DNA of 64,000 bases, from positions 5,329,175-5,393,174 of the forward strand of contig NC_134032.1 in NCBI RefSeq assembly GCF_964204645.1, read 5' to 3'. Position numbers and translations under genes: made by a program. The notes under the pieces were generated by a model that worked only from the letters and a program-made list of their open reading frames with translations, had not been told where the DNA came from and did not search any database. The DNA is from Tubulanus polymorphus (lineage: Eukaryota; Nemertea; Palaeonemertea; Tubulaniformes; Tubulanidae). Below are positions 21,944 to 32,152 of this stretch, one piece after another. Each line of letters opens with the position of its first letter. Within the stretch, counting starts at the first letter, position 1.

Positions 21944-24137
21944 AATAAGCCTTTTTACAGTTTCCAGGCGCCATTTTTTGGGTACCCGCCGGGTCTGCAT
22001 TGTTGAATTTTTTGTCTCTATTTTTTCCCGGTTTAATGTTTTTATTTCGTTCATATCTCTGGATTGGATGAAGATAGAAACAAAGTGAAAATATCGATGG
22101 ACTCAGCTGATAATAAGTTTTTTTTATATTACTCAATCATAAAGTAAATGCAACAATGCGCGCTGGTGAGGTTATAAACATTGATGTCGTGTTCCCAATA
22201 ATTCAACTTGAATTATTGCTCATCTCATTCAAAAGTTCGTAATTCTTACAAATTTTAATCTACATTTTTGAAATTATCAGGATCAATAGCCATCTATATG
22301 TGGTCTTATATACCTTTTACTGTTTTCAATTATCTTTATTAGTTTTTAAGTAATTGCGAGTCAAACTTCCAAAACACGTTTTCCCGGGTCCCCTGCGTGC
22401 ATCTTTACATCAGGAAATTTCACAATTTCACCGGTTGCTACTTTGTTGAAAATCAATTTTTTAAGTAACCATGGAAATAAGGTCACCTAGGTTTTTGAAA
22501 AATTGTAATTAAAGATATATATTCTCTAGGATTTGTCAAAATAAACGAAATAACCCATGTGTTGCTTTAACCAGCTACCTAGGTTCGCAACAGAAATTAT
22601 CATTTTGTCCAACGTGTTTCATTCGATTCCAAAACCGCACGTACGTGTATACGATTGCAAATGTGAAAGTCAGACATTATGTGGCACATGTATGAGGACC
22701 ACAGTCTCAATGCTGCGTCGTATTGCCGTCGCAAATTTACATGGCTACTTACGTGAAGTAGGCTAATGCAGACCTTGTATGATCAAAATTGACTTAGAAT
22801 TCGTGCCAAATCTCAAAACAACTATCAAACACACGAGATCAATTTTGACAGAAAGTAAACGAATGTTATGTTCCTCAATATATACTAATATATTCCAAAG
22901 TTCCAATCTTTCCAACACAATCAACTAAGCCTAATATATTCAAATTCAATTTGAAACACCTTCCAGCTCGTGTCACGATCAGTAATAAAGATCGAACATC
23001 GAATATTCTCAAAAAAGCAAACCCGATCCAACGGTTTGCAAGCGTCAAGTTTGACACAGCCATGGCTGCATTTGCGTGGAGCTGCTGCTGAAAATTCAAA
23101 AATGTAAATCGGGTACCGGTATTTAGCTAAAGACCGAGCGCTTGCGATTACACCATGGTATTTCTGATGGTTAACTTTTGAGCAACTGGCTCCAGAATCA
23201 TTTGCCAACGGCCATATTTCATTGATGCAATATACTGTGAAACAATATTGACGGGAGATCAATGAAACTTAAATGCCTGACACTAGAAGACTTATTTCGA
23301 CTTTTTTGACTATCTTAGATGATTGGGTGAGGGGTCCAAAAATAAGGACATTTTCCGTAGATTAAGGCTGCGAGTAGGGTGCCCCTCGGTGTTCAAACAA
23401 ATACATCCAAAACAATTTAATTTGCAAGAGGATGAGTGTTAGATTTGTAGGTTTTATGCGATCACTGTCTTGACAAAGATGGTTATCTTAATGGGAAGGA
23501 GCAGGGGTCCGGACTACCGACCCTCCAAACCCGTAGTCTGTCCCTGTGTTACTAGAAATATATCTCTATTTACCATTTTTTCAAATAACTAGGTGCCCTT
23601 GTTTCCATAGTTACTGAAAATTTGGATTTTAACAATGTAGGACTGGTTAAATTGGCAAATTTCTTGATATAAATATGCAAACATGATACTCGAGAAAACG
23701 TATTTTGGAAGTGTGACTCGCAATTACTTAAAAACTAATAAAGATAATTGAAAACAGTAAAAGGTATATAAGACCACATATAGATGGCTATTGATCCTGA
23801 AAATTTCAAAAATGTTGATTAAAATTTGTAAGAATTACGAACTTTTGAAAGAGATGAGCAATAATTCAAGTTGAATTATCGGGAAGACGATATCAATGTT
23901 TATAACCTCACCAGCGCGCATTGTTGCATTAACTTGATAAATGAGTGATCTCATAAAAAAAGTTTATTATCAGCCGAGTTCATCGATATTTTTACTTTGT
24001 TTGTAACTTAATCAAATCCAGAGACATGAACGAAATAAAAAAATCAAACCGGAGAAAAATAGGGACAAAAAATTCAACAATGCGGACCCGGTGGGTACCC
24101 AAAAAAATGGCGCCTGGAAACTGTAAAAAGGCTTATT
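21944..24137. mobile_element. Foldback element B, about 440-bp inverted arms
   Basis: The arms 21944-22382 and 23697-24137 are reverse complements with few mismatches. The outer end reads AATAAGCCTTTTTACAG and continues CAGTTTCCAGGCGCCATTTT, the core shared with foldback A. The 1.3-kb centre has no recognisable protein, only short open frames on both strands (for instance 22557-22766 and 22921-23262). It splits the transposon gene between segments 2 and 3. Confidence 0.85.
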
Positions 24138-25932
24138 AAATAAGCGTCCATCCCTGGCAACCAGAGATAAATGGGATCAACAACGAATAGTACTTAAAGC
24201 TACTCCAAAACAAGTTCTTTATGCTACAAACAATCAACAGAAAGTCCATTCGTCAAATGAAAATGAGGAAAGCTCCTCAGTAAATCATACATTAAAGCAA
24301 GTAAGTGATCGATTGCTTTATATCGATAGAGAGGTTAGAAAAAGTATGCGAAGCCAAGATGATATCCCTTTGATTGGCTCAGATTGGCACAATACTAAAA
24401 AACTACTAGAGACTGAAGTAGAATCGGTGATTTTATTTCAAAGAGGAGATCGCAGTTTTAAAAGAAATTATCATTTTGTATTAGCTCCTGAAAAAAATCT
24501 TTCATATTTATCAAAGTTTGGGCGTTCGGTTATAGGAATGGATGTTAAACACGATTTCAATGCAGTTAGATTCAAAACAAGCTTTATTACATTTACTGAT
24601 AGTTTAAATGAAGGTCGTATAGCAGTAGCTTCAGTAAGCAATTCTGATGATGCAGATTTTCATGCTCTGTCGCTGCAGATTTTATGTGCTAATACACCTT
24701 GTCAAAGAAAAGAATGTCAACATCCTAGAGAGTTCTATATATACAGTCCTCAGTCCCTATATCTCAATCCGTCCATGTTCTTTCATTCAACCCCTTTCTC
24801 CTCTGGTTCAACATGACAAAGATACTGCCCTTAAAAGGGGAGCATCATTAAATGGTTTGCTGTCTGTACTGTGTAATTTTGATGCTTTACAGTGCATTCG
24901 ACGTACTTTGATGATGATTTAAATGCGGCCAATTTTAATTACCAGAAATCTTCGGAGAAGATTCGAACTAAACGAAAGAAGACATTAGTGCGAGAAACCT
25001 GTGATAGAGCACTTGAATTGTTAAAGGGTGGATTTTTGGTTGCGTGTGATGGAGATGGTTAGGGTGTTTTTAAAAGTCCTCGCAGAAAGTCGAATAGAAA
25101 TAAATGCAGGTCTGAAGATCTATCAGATGAGCCGCTGCCTGATCAATTTTTTGAAAGTGTCACTTATGATAATTTCCTTCAAATGTTAGAAGATAGATTA
25201 CCATCAAGGTCACCTATAAGTAGTCAGTTTCTCTCCTCCTGTGATTTTAATCAGATCTCTAATGAACACAGTTATGATATAATCAGTAAGTGTCGCAGTT
25301 ATGTTGGAGACTTAGATTCACTTGCTGCGAGACTTTATTTTAAGTATTTATTCACCTTGGTTCCGGATGCAATACAAGAGAAAATAGGCGATAATTCTCA
25401 TATAGTTAATCTTCAACTTGGTATTTGTAGCTGCGAAGCATTTATTATGAAGGGTCAACCTTACTTCTTCATACATCTATTTGCCCTAATGGCTCACAAC
25501 AAGAAACTAAACAGTGTTGATGAACTGATGTCATCTTACTTGTCGCATAAGATTAAGTCAACAATTATCCATCTCGGCAGTCCCTTTCTAGTCATTTGAT
25601 TGATGAATTAAAAAATATTTCACATTCAGCAACAAGTGAAGAGCTTGAATTTATAAAAGAAGGCAAGATATTGAAAATCATGCATGATGAAAGTCATTTA
25701 GGGGTTCGACTTTTTTCAGGTAAATTGGCCAAACGGCAGCCTCACAATCTTGGCCAGCGACGCCTCAGTGGAATTGTTAAAGACAGCAAATATGATTTTA
25801 GTATCTTCCGATGAGTCAGTTGTTTATGATCCCTATCGCCCAAATGTTTCATTTCCCCAGGCTTCTTGGAGTGACCGACATGGTGGTAGAAAAAGAACAA
25901 GATTATCAAAAAGAGGTGTTTCATTTAATTAA
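24138..25932 (+). pseudogene. Broken transposon gene, segment 3: transposase core and degenerate SWIM region
   Basis: The frame reopens directly after foldback B with NKRPSLATRDKW and continues to DDIPLIGSDWHNTKKLLE. A core strand, GMDVKHDFNAVRFKTSFIT, looks like the first Asp strand of a MULE-type DDE transposase. It is followed by EGRIAVASVSNSDDADFHA. A frame change near 24780, with stops near 24920 and 25060, interrupts it. The second part from 25183 has a helical region and HIVNLQLGICSCEAF...FFIHLFAL, a SWIM-like C-x-C...x-H in which the third Cys reads Phe. Further breaks occur near 25600 and 25814. The family assignment is inference from pattern. Confidence 0.55.
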
Positions 25933-26537
25933 ACTGTCACGGATGCATTGTATAAATTAGGAAAAACGGTACTCGATGAAAAGATTGACTTGTCACAAAA
26001 TGAAGAAAACCCCGACTTAGGTATTGATAATGAAGATGATATTGGTAATGAAGACTCGACTGTAGACAAAAAAAAAACATGTGAAGTTACTTCAGACCTG
26101 AAAGAAACAAATAAAAGTGTTCCTGTCAACACAAATAAGACAGTTCTATGTTCGTTATGCGTAAAAAATAATTCTGAATCTCTTAATATTTGTTCAAGTC
26201 GTCCGGAGCTTGATAAACATATATCTATTGTCCATAACTTAAAACTTATCATGTGCTCAATATGTTGGGCATCGGGTGTTAATTTATCTTTTCCTAGTAT
26301 ACCTCATTTAGAAAAACATGTTAAACTTGTACATAAATTCAGTAGAGTTAAAAGAGTTAAATACTCAAAGACTAGAAATAAGAATGTCACAGAAAAAATA
26401 TCAGAGGTAAATAAATGTAACAATGAAGTCGATTTGGAGAAATTAACAAACAATATTGGTTCCCCTGGTATTCGAAATAAAGTTAAAACTAAAAGATGTC
26501 TGTAAAGATAAGAAAGAGAAAAGTCCATCTGAGATTA
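25933..26537 (+). pseudogene. Broken transposon gene, segment 4: acidic linker and C2H2-like fingers
   Basis: The frame shows an acidic stretch (DNEDDIGNEDS), then CSLCVKNNSESLNIC with HISIVH, and CSICWASG with HLEKHVKLVH, two C2H2-like units, and a basic tail. A frame change at about 26480-26505 is needed to reach KEKSPSEI. That peptide is then cut by a MITE after the codon at 26534. Confidence 0.55.
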
Positions 26538-27287
26538 TAGGCGCGGTCACACGACGAAATTTAGACCGGTCTAAATTTGGTCCGGTCCAATTTAGACCGG
26601 ACCAAGCGTTGACACGGGCAAAAATACCGTTCCAAATTAGACCGGTCTAGTTTAGACCGGTCTAATTTGGCACGGTCTAAAAGAGCGAACCAAGTCCGGA
26701 CCAAATTTTGGACCGGTCTAAATATGCGTGTGTGGACAGAAACTGGTACCAGGTCCGATCTAAATCGTAATTCTGAATCTCTGCGGTGGATGTTGCAACC
26801 TCTGCGGTAGAGTGTGAGTCCAGTTTATTAAGTTTTAAATGCTTTTATTACCGTTTATGTAATTATTTCTAAGTACTGTTTTTCCTCCCTATTCAATGGA
26901 AATGTTTGGAGCGTAATTCGTAATTCGTATATCGCGATCATCATCCGTTTTATTGCCGTGCTTTGAACCGTGTTTAAACGACACTTAACAGTTTCAGCAT
27001 GATTGAATAAAATCGAATTCGCAAAAATGTATTAACCTGACAGAGGATCGAATTGGTCAATTGAAGAATGTCTTGCTCTACTTGGAATCTGGAAGCAAGA
27101 CTTCATCCAGGCGCAATTAATTATTTAGCAGATGGCGACATCTTGTGGGCCCGGTGACAAGCGCTTTTATCATCGCGTGTCAAAACGCCGTGTGAACGCT
27201 CACCAAAATTTGGTCCGGTCTAAATTTGGACCGGGCCACGTACGGACCCATTTAGACCGGTCTAACTAGTTTTCGTGTGAACGCGGC
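26538..27287. mobile_element. 750-bp MITE with TTA target duplication
   Basis: The ends TAGGCGCGGTCACACG and CGTGTGAACGCGGC are imperfect inverted repeats. Inner arms are rich in the self-complementary word TTTAGACCGGTCTAAA on both sides. TTA flanks both ends (26535-26537 and 27288-27290). Removing the element and one TTA restores the frame from SPSEI into MAETKIQRQW. A 3-bp TTA duplication fits PIF/Harbinger-type elements. No transposase is encoded. Confidence 0.85.
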
Positions 27288-27481
27288 TTATGGCTGAAAC
27301 AAAAATACAAAGACAATGGAGGTGTCCTGTATGCAAACAGAATTGTAGCTCTAACCGACGTAAACATCAATCAATTGGGTGCGATACATGTGACCAATGG
27401 TTTCACTGGAAATGTGTTGGTTTGACTGATGAACCATTGACTGAGAAATGGTTTTGTCTTTCCTGTGACCCGAACATGTAA
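27288..27481 (+). pseudogene. Broken transposon gene, segment 5: PHD finger
   Basis: A 63-codon frame ending in TAA encodes a complete PHD-type finger: CPVCKQNC, IGCDTCDQWFHWKCVGL and WFCLSC, in the C4HC3 pattern. PHD fingers read histone tails and occur at the ends of several retrotransposon and transposon proteins, perhaps for target choice. The local ATG arises at the MITE junction, so it is probably not a natural start. The segment was once joined to the preceding part. Confidence 0.75.
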
Positions 27482-27499
27482 ATTCCTTAGATTTTGCTT

Positions 27500-27545
27500 T
27501 GAGAAAGTTGCGGAGTGAGTACCTGGGAATAAAAACGTGGGAAGG
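27500..27545 (+). repeat. Dispersed GTGAGTACCTGGGAA word, copy 1
   Basis: GTGAGTACCTGGGAA followed by AAAACGTGGGAAGGGT at about 27515-27546 recurs at about 30488-30520. In both cases a TGACTT word follows. The nature is unknown. Confidence 0.5.
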
Positions 27546-27671
27546 GTGATTTCTCTGTGACTTTTTTGAAGTGTAGCAATTCTCTTACAAGAAAAACAAG
27601 ATATCAAAGTCGGTCACTCCAGGGCTGACCTCCCTGTTCACTCTAAGTCTTTTCCCTTTTTACCGCATTAT

Positions 27672-28030
27672 TTGATAGTAGATTTCATTGAGTGAAAGTT
27701 GTTATGTGATAGTAGATTTCATTGAGTGAGAGTTGTTATGTGATAGTAGATTTCATCGAGTGAAAGTTGTTATGTGATAGTAGATTTCATTGAGATCTAA
27801 TGTTTAATACAAACTTGTAGATTTTATTGCGTGAAAGTTGTTATGTGATAGTAGATTTCATCGAGTGAAAGTTGTTATGCGAGAGTAGATTTCATCGAGA
27901 TCTAATGTTTAATATAAACTTGTAGATTTCATTGAGTGAAAGTTGTTATGTGATAGTAGATTTTATTGAGTGAGAGTTGTTATGTGATAGTTTCATTGAG
28001 ATCTAATGTTTAATACAAACTTGTGGATTC
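27672..28030 (+). repeat. Minisatellite, about 34-bp unit with a higher-order variant
   Basis: About nine units of TGATAGTAGATTTCATTGAG plus TGAAAGTTGTTATG. Every second to fourth unit is replaced by GAGATCTAATGTTTAATA then CAAACTTGTAGATTT, which gives a higher-order pattern. Confidence 0.85.
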
Positions 28031-28433
28031 ATCAACATCTTTCTTTTTTCAAGTGGACTTATCTGCATTCGTTGTGAGTTTATTCCTTTTTCTTATTCTG
28101 CCCATTCCTCTCAACATGTATCCTCATGTATTTACATTCCATCACATTGTGTTGCGTAATAGTTATTGAAATAAATATATAGCTGTACAATTTAAACTTT
28201 CATCTCTTTTAGCTTTATATGGTATTGTATATTGTATAACAATTATCAAAATTAATATTCAATTTAAACTTTTATCTTTTAGCTTTATATGAAAAGGTAA
28301 TGAAATTCATGTTTTAACTATATACATGTACTACACATTCACTTGTAAACATTCTTGCACGCGTACAATATTCTTCGTGCTGGTTTCTTACTGGTGCTTT
28401 TGTTGCTTAGGTTTAATATCTCACATCTCTATG
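28031..28433. other. No recognised gene
   Basis: AT-rich. A phrase TTTAAACTTTCATCT...TTTTAGCTTTATATG occurs twice (28190-28220 and 28262-28290). Confidence 0.3.
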
Positions 28434-28636
28434 TACAGTCAACCCCCCCCCCCCCCCCTCCTCGATATACTGCGCCCACATCGGTGCAGAACAATTTTGG
28501 CGGTATAAAGAGTATGGCAGTATATCGGTGTGTGTTTTACTATATATTTGTATAGAGTAATACATAGAGCAAACCGGGTCGTAGGCATTTGTGGCAGTAT
28601 ATGGGAGGGCGGGGCGGTATATCGGGGTAGACTGTA
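28434..28636. mobile_element. Short TIR element (MITE), copy 1
   Basis: The ends TACAGTCAACCCC and GGGGTAGACTGTA are inverted repeats, continuing with CGATATAC and GTATATCG. Inside is ATCGGTGCAGAAC followed by TTTTGGCGGTATA, also present in the copy at 54037-54199. A C15-16 run follows the left end. Confidence 0.75.
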
Positions 28637-28855
28637 TTTCTTTCACTTTAATATTATTTATATGATTTATTCCAGTGGTATTGTTTTCTCTTAACATCTT
28701 TGTTGTTCTTGTTTTACTTTGATTATAGACGTATTGTTTTTCTATACATCTGTGTTGTACTTTTTTATATTATTTATCATAGATGTATTGTTTTTCCCTA
28801 CTATTTTGTTGTACTTGTATTGTTTTTATAAATCTTCGGTAGAGAGTCGAGTTAA

Positions 28856-29069
28856 ATAACCATAAAAGCGTAAACATGATGAATCTAATTTTCAAATGAG
28901 TAAATAAGTTTATAAATAATGAACGTTTTCATAAAACAAGTGACCACAAATGGATAACAAGATACCTTGTACCTGATGAAGGGAAAAGTTCCTGAAAACG
29001 TTCTTTATTAATGAACTTATTTACTCGATTGAAAATGAGATTCATCGTGTTTATACTTTTATGGTTATT
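28856..29069. repeat. Inverted repeat with hammerhead-ribozyme-like core
   Basis: The arms AATAACCATAAAAG / CTTTTATGGTTATT and GAGTAAATAAGTTTAT / ATGAACTTATTTACTC pair across the element. Between them lies CTGATGA at 28973-28979, an AGG...CCT helix and GAAAA at 28994, the order of a hammerhead ribozyme core. Such motifs are known from Penelope-like and related retroelements. The third core strand was not fixed by eye. Confidence 0.5.
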
Positions 29070-30487
29070 GTTTTTATACTTACATCTTCGGTGTACTTTC
29101 TCACTTCAATGCATAAATGTATTCAAGATGTATTGTTTTTTTACATTGTCAGTGTACTGTTGACTTGAATGTATGTATGTATGACTTGAATGTATGGTTG
29201 TATTCTATGTGTATGTTTTTAGATGCCCCAAAAGACATGTGTACTTTAAGATCATGTAGATCAAATTGAATCGGTAACTTTTCGGGTTTTGAGTTTTCAT
29301 TTTGTGTTCTCAGAGGTTTGAGAAAGCTGTCAACGTTTCATGTACTAGTTTTATAATTCTGAAATCACGTGAAGATATTGCAACATGGTTGATGGGGAAA
29401 TATTAAATTACTGGCATACTCCAGTGAGTATTTTATACTATTTGCAGTGTTAATTTAGTAGATTATGGTGTAATAACATAAGAGAATATTCCGTAATATA
29501 AGAGTATAACATAAATCAGTGAAATAGAGAAGTAATTCCATTAAATTAAGGCGAAATATTATGATGCAAGATAAAGGTTTATTTTGTATTGCGCAATCTA
29601 GAAATAGCTCAGATATTATAAGTTTGTATTATCGGTTTACAGATTTGAATCGTCCAAAATCCGTTGAATAAAGAAACATCAATTTGATATCCGGAGTTTG
29701 TTATTTGTCGGACGTATTCAAAAGCCACCACTCGAAACCCCATCGAGCCACAAATGATCTTCAACCTTGTAATTATAGCTATTTCCAAAATCTCGATGTA
29801 TTAATTAGGCAGCCAAGAAAATTCACCCCAATCAGTCGCTTGCCGGTTCAGACTGACTGAAGATTGTTTCGAATGAACCGGAACCGAATTTCCCAATTAT
29901 GTTCTTCGATTTAAACAAAAAATTCTGTAAACTCGACCTCCGATCACACAACTATATCTGTACTTCGATTTCCGATTTCGAAATTAAACCCCCTGTTTCG
30001 CTCACGGCAGGTGTGGTGGGTTTGTTAGGGACACTCAATCGAAAAATCAAACGAATTTTACCAACCAAATAAATAACAGGGACAATCCCTATTTTAAGAT
30101 AAAAAAATATGTAAATCAAAAAATAATCTAAAACCAATTGCTTAAATGATGTGTTTTGGTTTTGCATCAGTGTCTTTGTACACTATAGCTAGGTAAACGT
30201 TGAAGTTACTGGTATTGCTGTTAGCATTTATGTTGACAAAACTATAATGGTATCCCCTAACTATTTTCTAATGTACATGTACTAGAAGTTAAGCTAGAAT
30301 AATTTTGGAGCTTGGTGCATTATTTGCCACGGATAACTTTGTAGATCATTGTGCTGTATTATGAGAATAAGTTGGTATTATTGCATTCACAATTAATTAT
30401 GATTAAAATTAATTACAATTTATTAATATTGGTATTATTGCAATCACAGAGGTACTTTTATTTCACTGCTTTTGTGGCTGTTGTGGC
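29070..30487. other. No recognised gene
   Basis: AT-rich intergenic sequence. TGACTTGAATGTATG is repeated near 29160-29200. Nothing codes recognisably. Confidence 0.3.
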
Positions 30488-30530
30488 GTGAGTACCTGGG
30501 AACTAAAACGTGGGAAGGGTACTTTCTTCA
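30488..30530 (+). repeat. Dispersed GTGAGTACCTGGGAA word, copy 2
   Basis: Second copy of the block near 27515, again with AAAACGTGGGAAGGGT following. Confidence 0.5.
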
Positions 30531-30778
30531 TGACTTCCTAGAGGCAGTGGTTTAATTTTTACCACTAGAAACTTGTTTCATAAAAACATTCTGTCAACTA
30601 TATGATGTCTAGATAATCTTATCTTATGTTTATACGAAAAAGTGAATTATTAAAACAAATTGATTCCATTCATATTATATATTTCTCTAGTTATTCAATC
30701 AATCAGGAGCCTAGTTCCATAGATGTGAGTTATGATTCGACTAATTTTAACCCACAACTATGCAACAGGATCACAGTG

Positions 30779-30976
30779 TAACAATTGTCGTCTTGGAGTA
30801 TTCTAATGGTAATATAAGAGGTAATCGCCGCTGAAGTAGGGGACGTTCCGGGTCTTGAACCGGGAAAAAAGATAACACACGACTCACCAGGCCAAGGGAT
30901 TCTTTTAACATTTATTAATACCAATACAAATACACTATATTACAATACAATTACAGGCGGGAGTTACACCGTTACA
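30779..30976 (-). repeat. Gypsy 3' LTR
   Basis: 198 bp bounded by TGTAAC and GTTACA on the plus strand. It shares long identity with 38240-38458. Read on the minus strand it contains CGGTTCAAGACCCGG, a tRNA B-box-like word. Confidence 0.85.
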
Positions 30977-30989
30977 CCACTCCCCCTAA
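30977..30989 (-). other. Polypurine tract of the Gypsy element
   Basis: On the minus strand TTAGGGGGAGTGG directly precedes the TGTAACGG start of the 3' LTR, the expected place for the plus-strand primer. Confidence 0.75.
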
Positions 30990-31481
30990 CAATGAGTACT
31001 GAACTACGGTTCAGTACCAAAATTAACTTTCACGACGCAATAACAGTCCAATACCGGTATGCCGAGCTCCCATCGCAAAATGATGACGATCGATAACACC
31101 CATGGTTCGCATGGTACACAAGAGTCAGATTATTCACATATTTACATTTCCGCTAAATCCATTCCTGAAGTACGAGGTAGACTAGGGTTCACCGCTGGGG
31201 GGGTAGATGGCTGGCCATTTACCGATATCTGGTGTTGGCCCCGCCATCCCCATACCTACTCACGTGACGGAACTTGCGGTCTATATACACATGATAGTCT
31301 ATATACAAGTGATGGTTTATATACAACGATTCTCCGAAGTAGCGCTGAAAAAGTAAAAGAGAAGAGGCCAGCAGAAAAAGTTCTAACACACAGAACCAGG
31401 ACTGAGGCAGGGATGCACGAGTCAAAAGGCCATGTTTTGTAGGGTGGGTATTGACCATAGTAAGGTGACCCACCTACAAAT
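30990..31481. other. Gypsy 3' untranslated region
   Basis: No gene. A short TCTATATACA repeat lies at 31280-31325. Confidence 0.4.
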
Positions 31482-32090
31482 TTAGGACTCTAAATGACTC
31501 TTGACGGAGGCAATAATATGACGGGCTACTTCGTTGACTGCCTTCGGTCGATAATGGATCCCTCTGTAGTCGTGGTCTGGAAGGTCCGGATGTTCGATGG
31601 TGCGGAACCCGGCCTTCTCGAAATGTACATTGATGCGGTCAATCGGGATGACCGTCTCACGCTTGCCTCTCATACACGGGGCTTTTGGGACACGAAGGTG
31701 GAAAATTGGGACAAGGGGATATTTTCGCTGTATAAGGTTGGCCAGGCTATATATCTCCTTGACCGTATCACCGAATTCCCGCACGTGATTCACCCCGTTG
31801 TTAACGACAACAGCTGAACAGCTGACGCTCATCAGTCGTATGGATGGCCGTGACCGCTTGGCTGACGCCAGGAAAGCCTTGACGCTAGCAACTACTGAAC
31901 CAGCAACCATATCACCTGGTTGGTACAGATGGCGCTCACATGAACTTACCAAAGCACTGAAGTCCGGAGTCCATTCGGGCTCAGTCCTTTTCGTGTAGCT
32001 TTGTACATATTTTCGCACATCGTGCACAGCGGCCTTCTTCAGGTCTCGTGTTTCTTCGTTCAACGTATCCAACTGAAGCACTTTAGACAT
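31482..32090 (-). CDS. Extra Gypsy ORF, SGNH/GDSL-hydrolase-like
   Basis: A continuous minus-strand frame ends at 31482. It opens as early as 32237, but MSKVLQLDTLNEETR at 32090 lies about 60 bases past the pol stop and is the likelier start (about 202 residues). Visible parts are YQPGDMVAGSVVASVKAF, then SAVVVNNGVNHV, YPLVPIFHLRVPKAP, and near the C-terminus DYRGIHYRPKAVNEVARHI. The last matches the D-x-x-H block of SGNH/GDSL hydrolases, and GVN and the early G-x-x-x-GS could be blocks III and I. The family hydrolyses esters. Some retroelements carry such esterase domains, usually in ORF1. The catalytic Ser is not certain, so this is inference. It is the best preserved ORF of the element. 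Confidence 0.5.
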   Translation of the reverse strand: MSKVLQLDTLNEETRDLKKAAVHDVRKYVQSYTKRTEPEWTPDFSALVSSCERHLYQPGDMVAGSVVASVKAFLASAKRSRPSIRLMSVSCSAVVVNNGVNHVREFGDTVKEIYSLANLIQRKYPLVPIFHLRVPKAPCMRGKRETVIPIDRINVHFEKAGFRTIEHPDLPDHDYRGIHYRPKAVNEVARHIIASVKSHLES

Positions 32091-32152
32091 TTTAGCAGCT
32101 AAAAACAGAAGGAAAGAGAGAAAAACGTTAAGTTGGCCGGAGGGCAGAGAGT

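Noticed and set aside
24313-24816. Separate host gene for the frame after foldback B
   Set aside because: It continues directly from the segment before the foldback and has a transposase-like strand, so it is better read as part of the broken transposon gene.
27672-28030. CRISPR-like regular repeats
   Set aside because: The units are contiguous with no unique spacers and the genome is eukaryotic; this is a minisatellite.
31059-31442. 127-codon plus-strand frame in the Gypsy 3' region
   Set aside because: Low-complexity TATATACA repeats and no motif; it probably lies in the 3' UTR.
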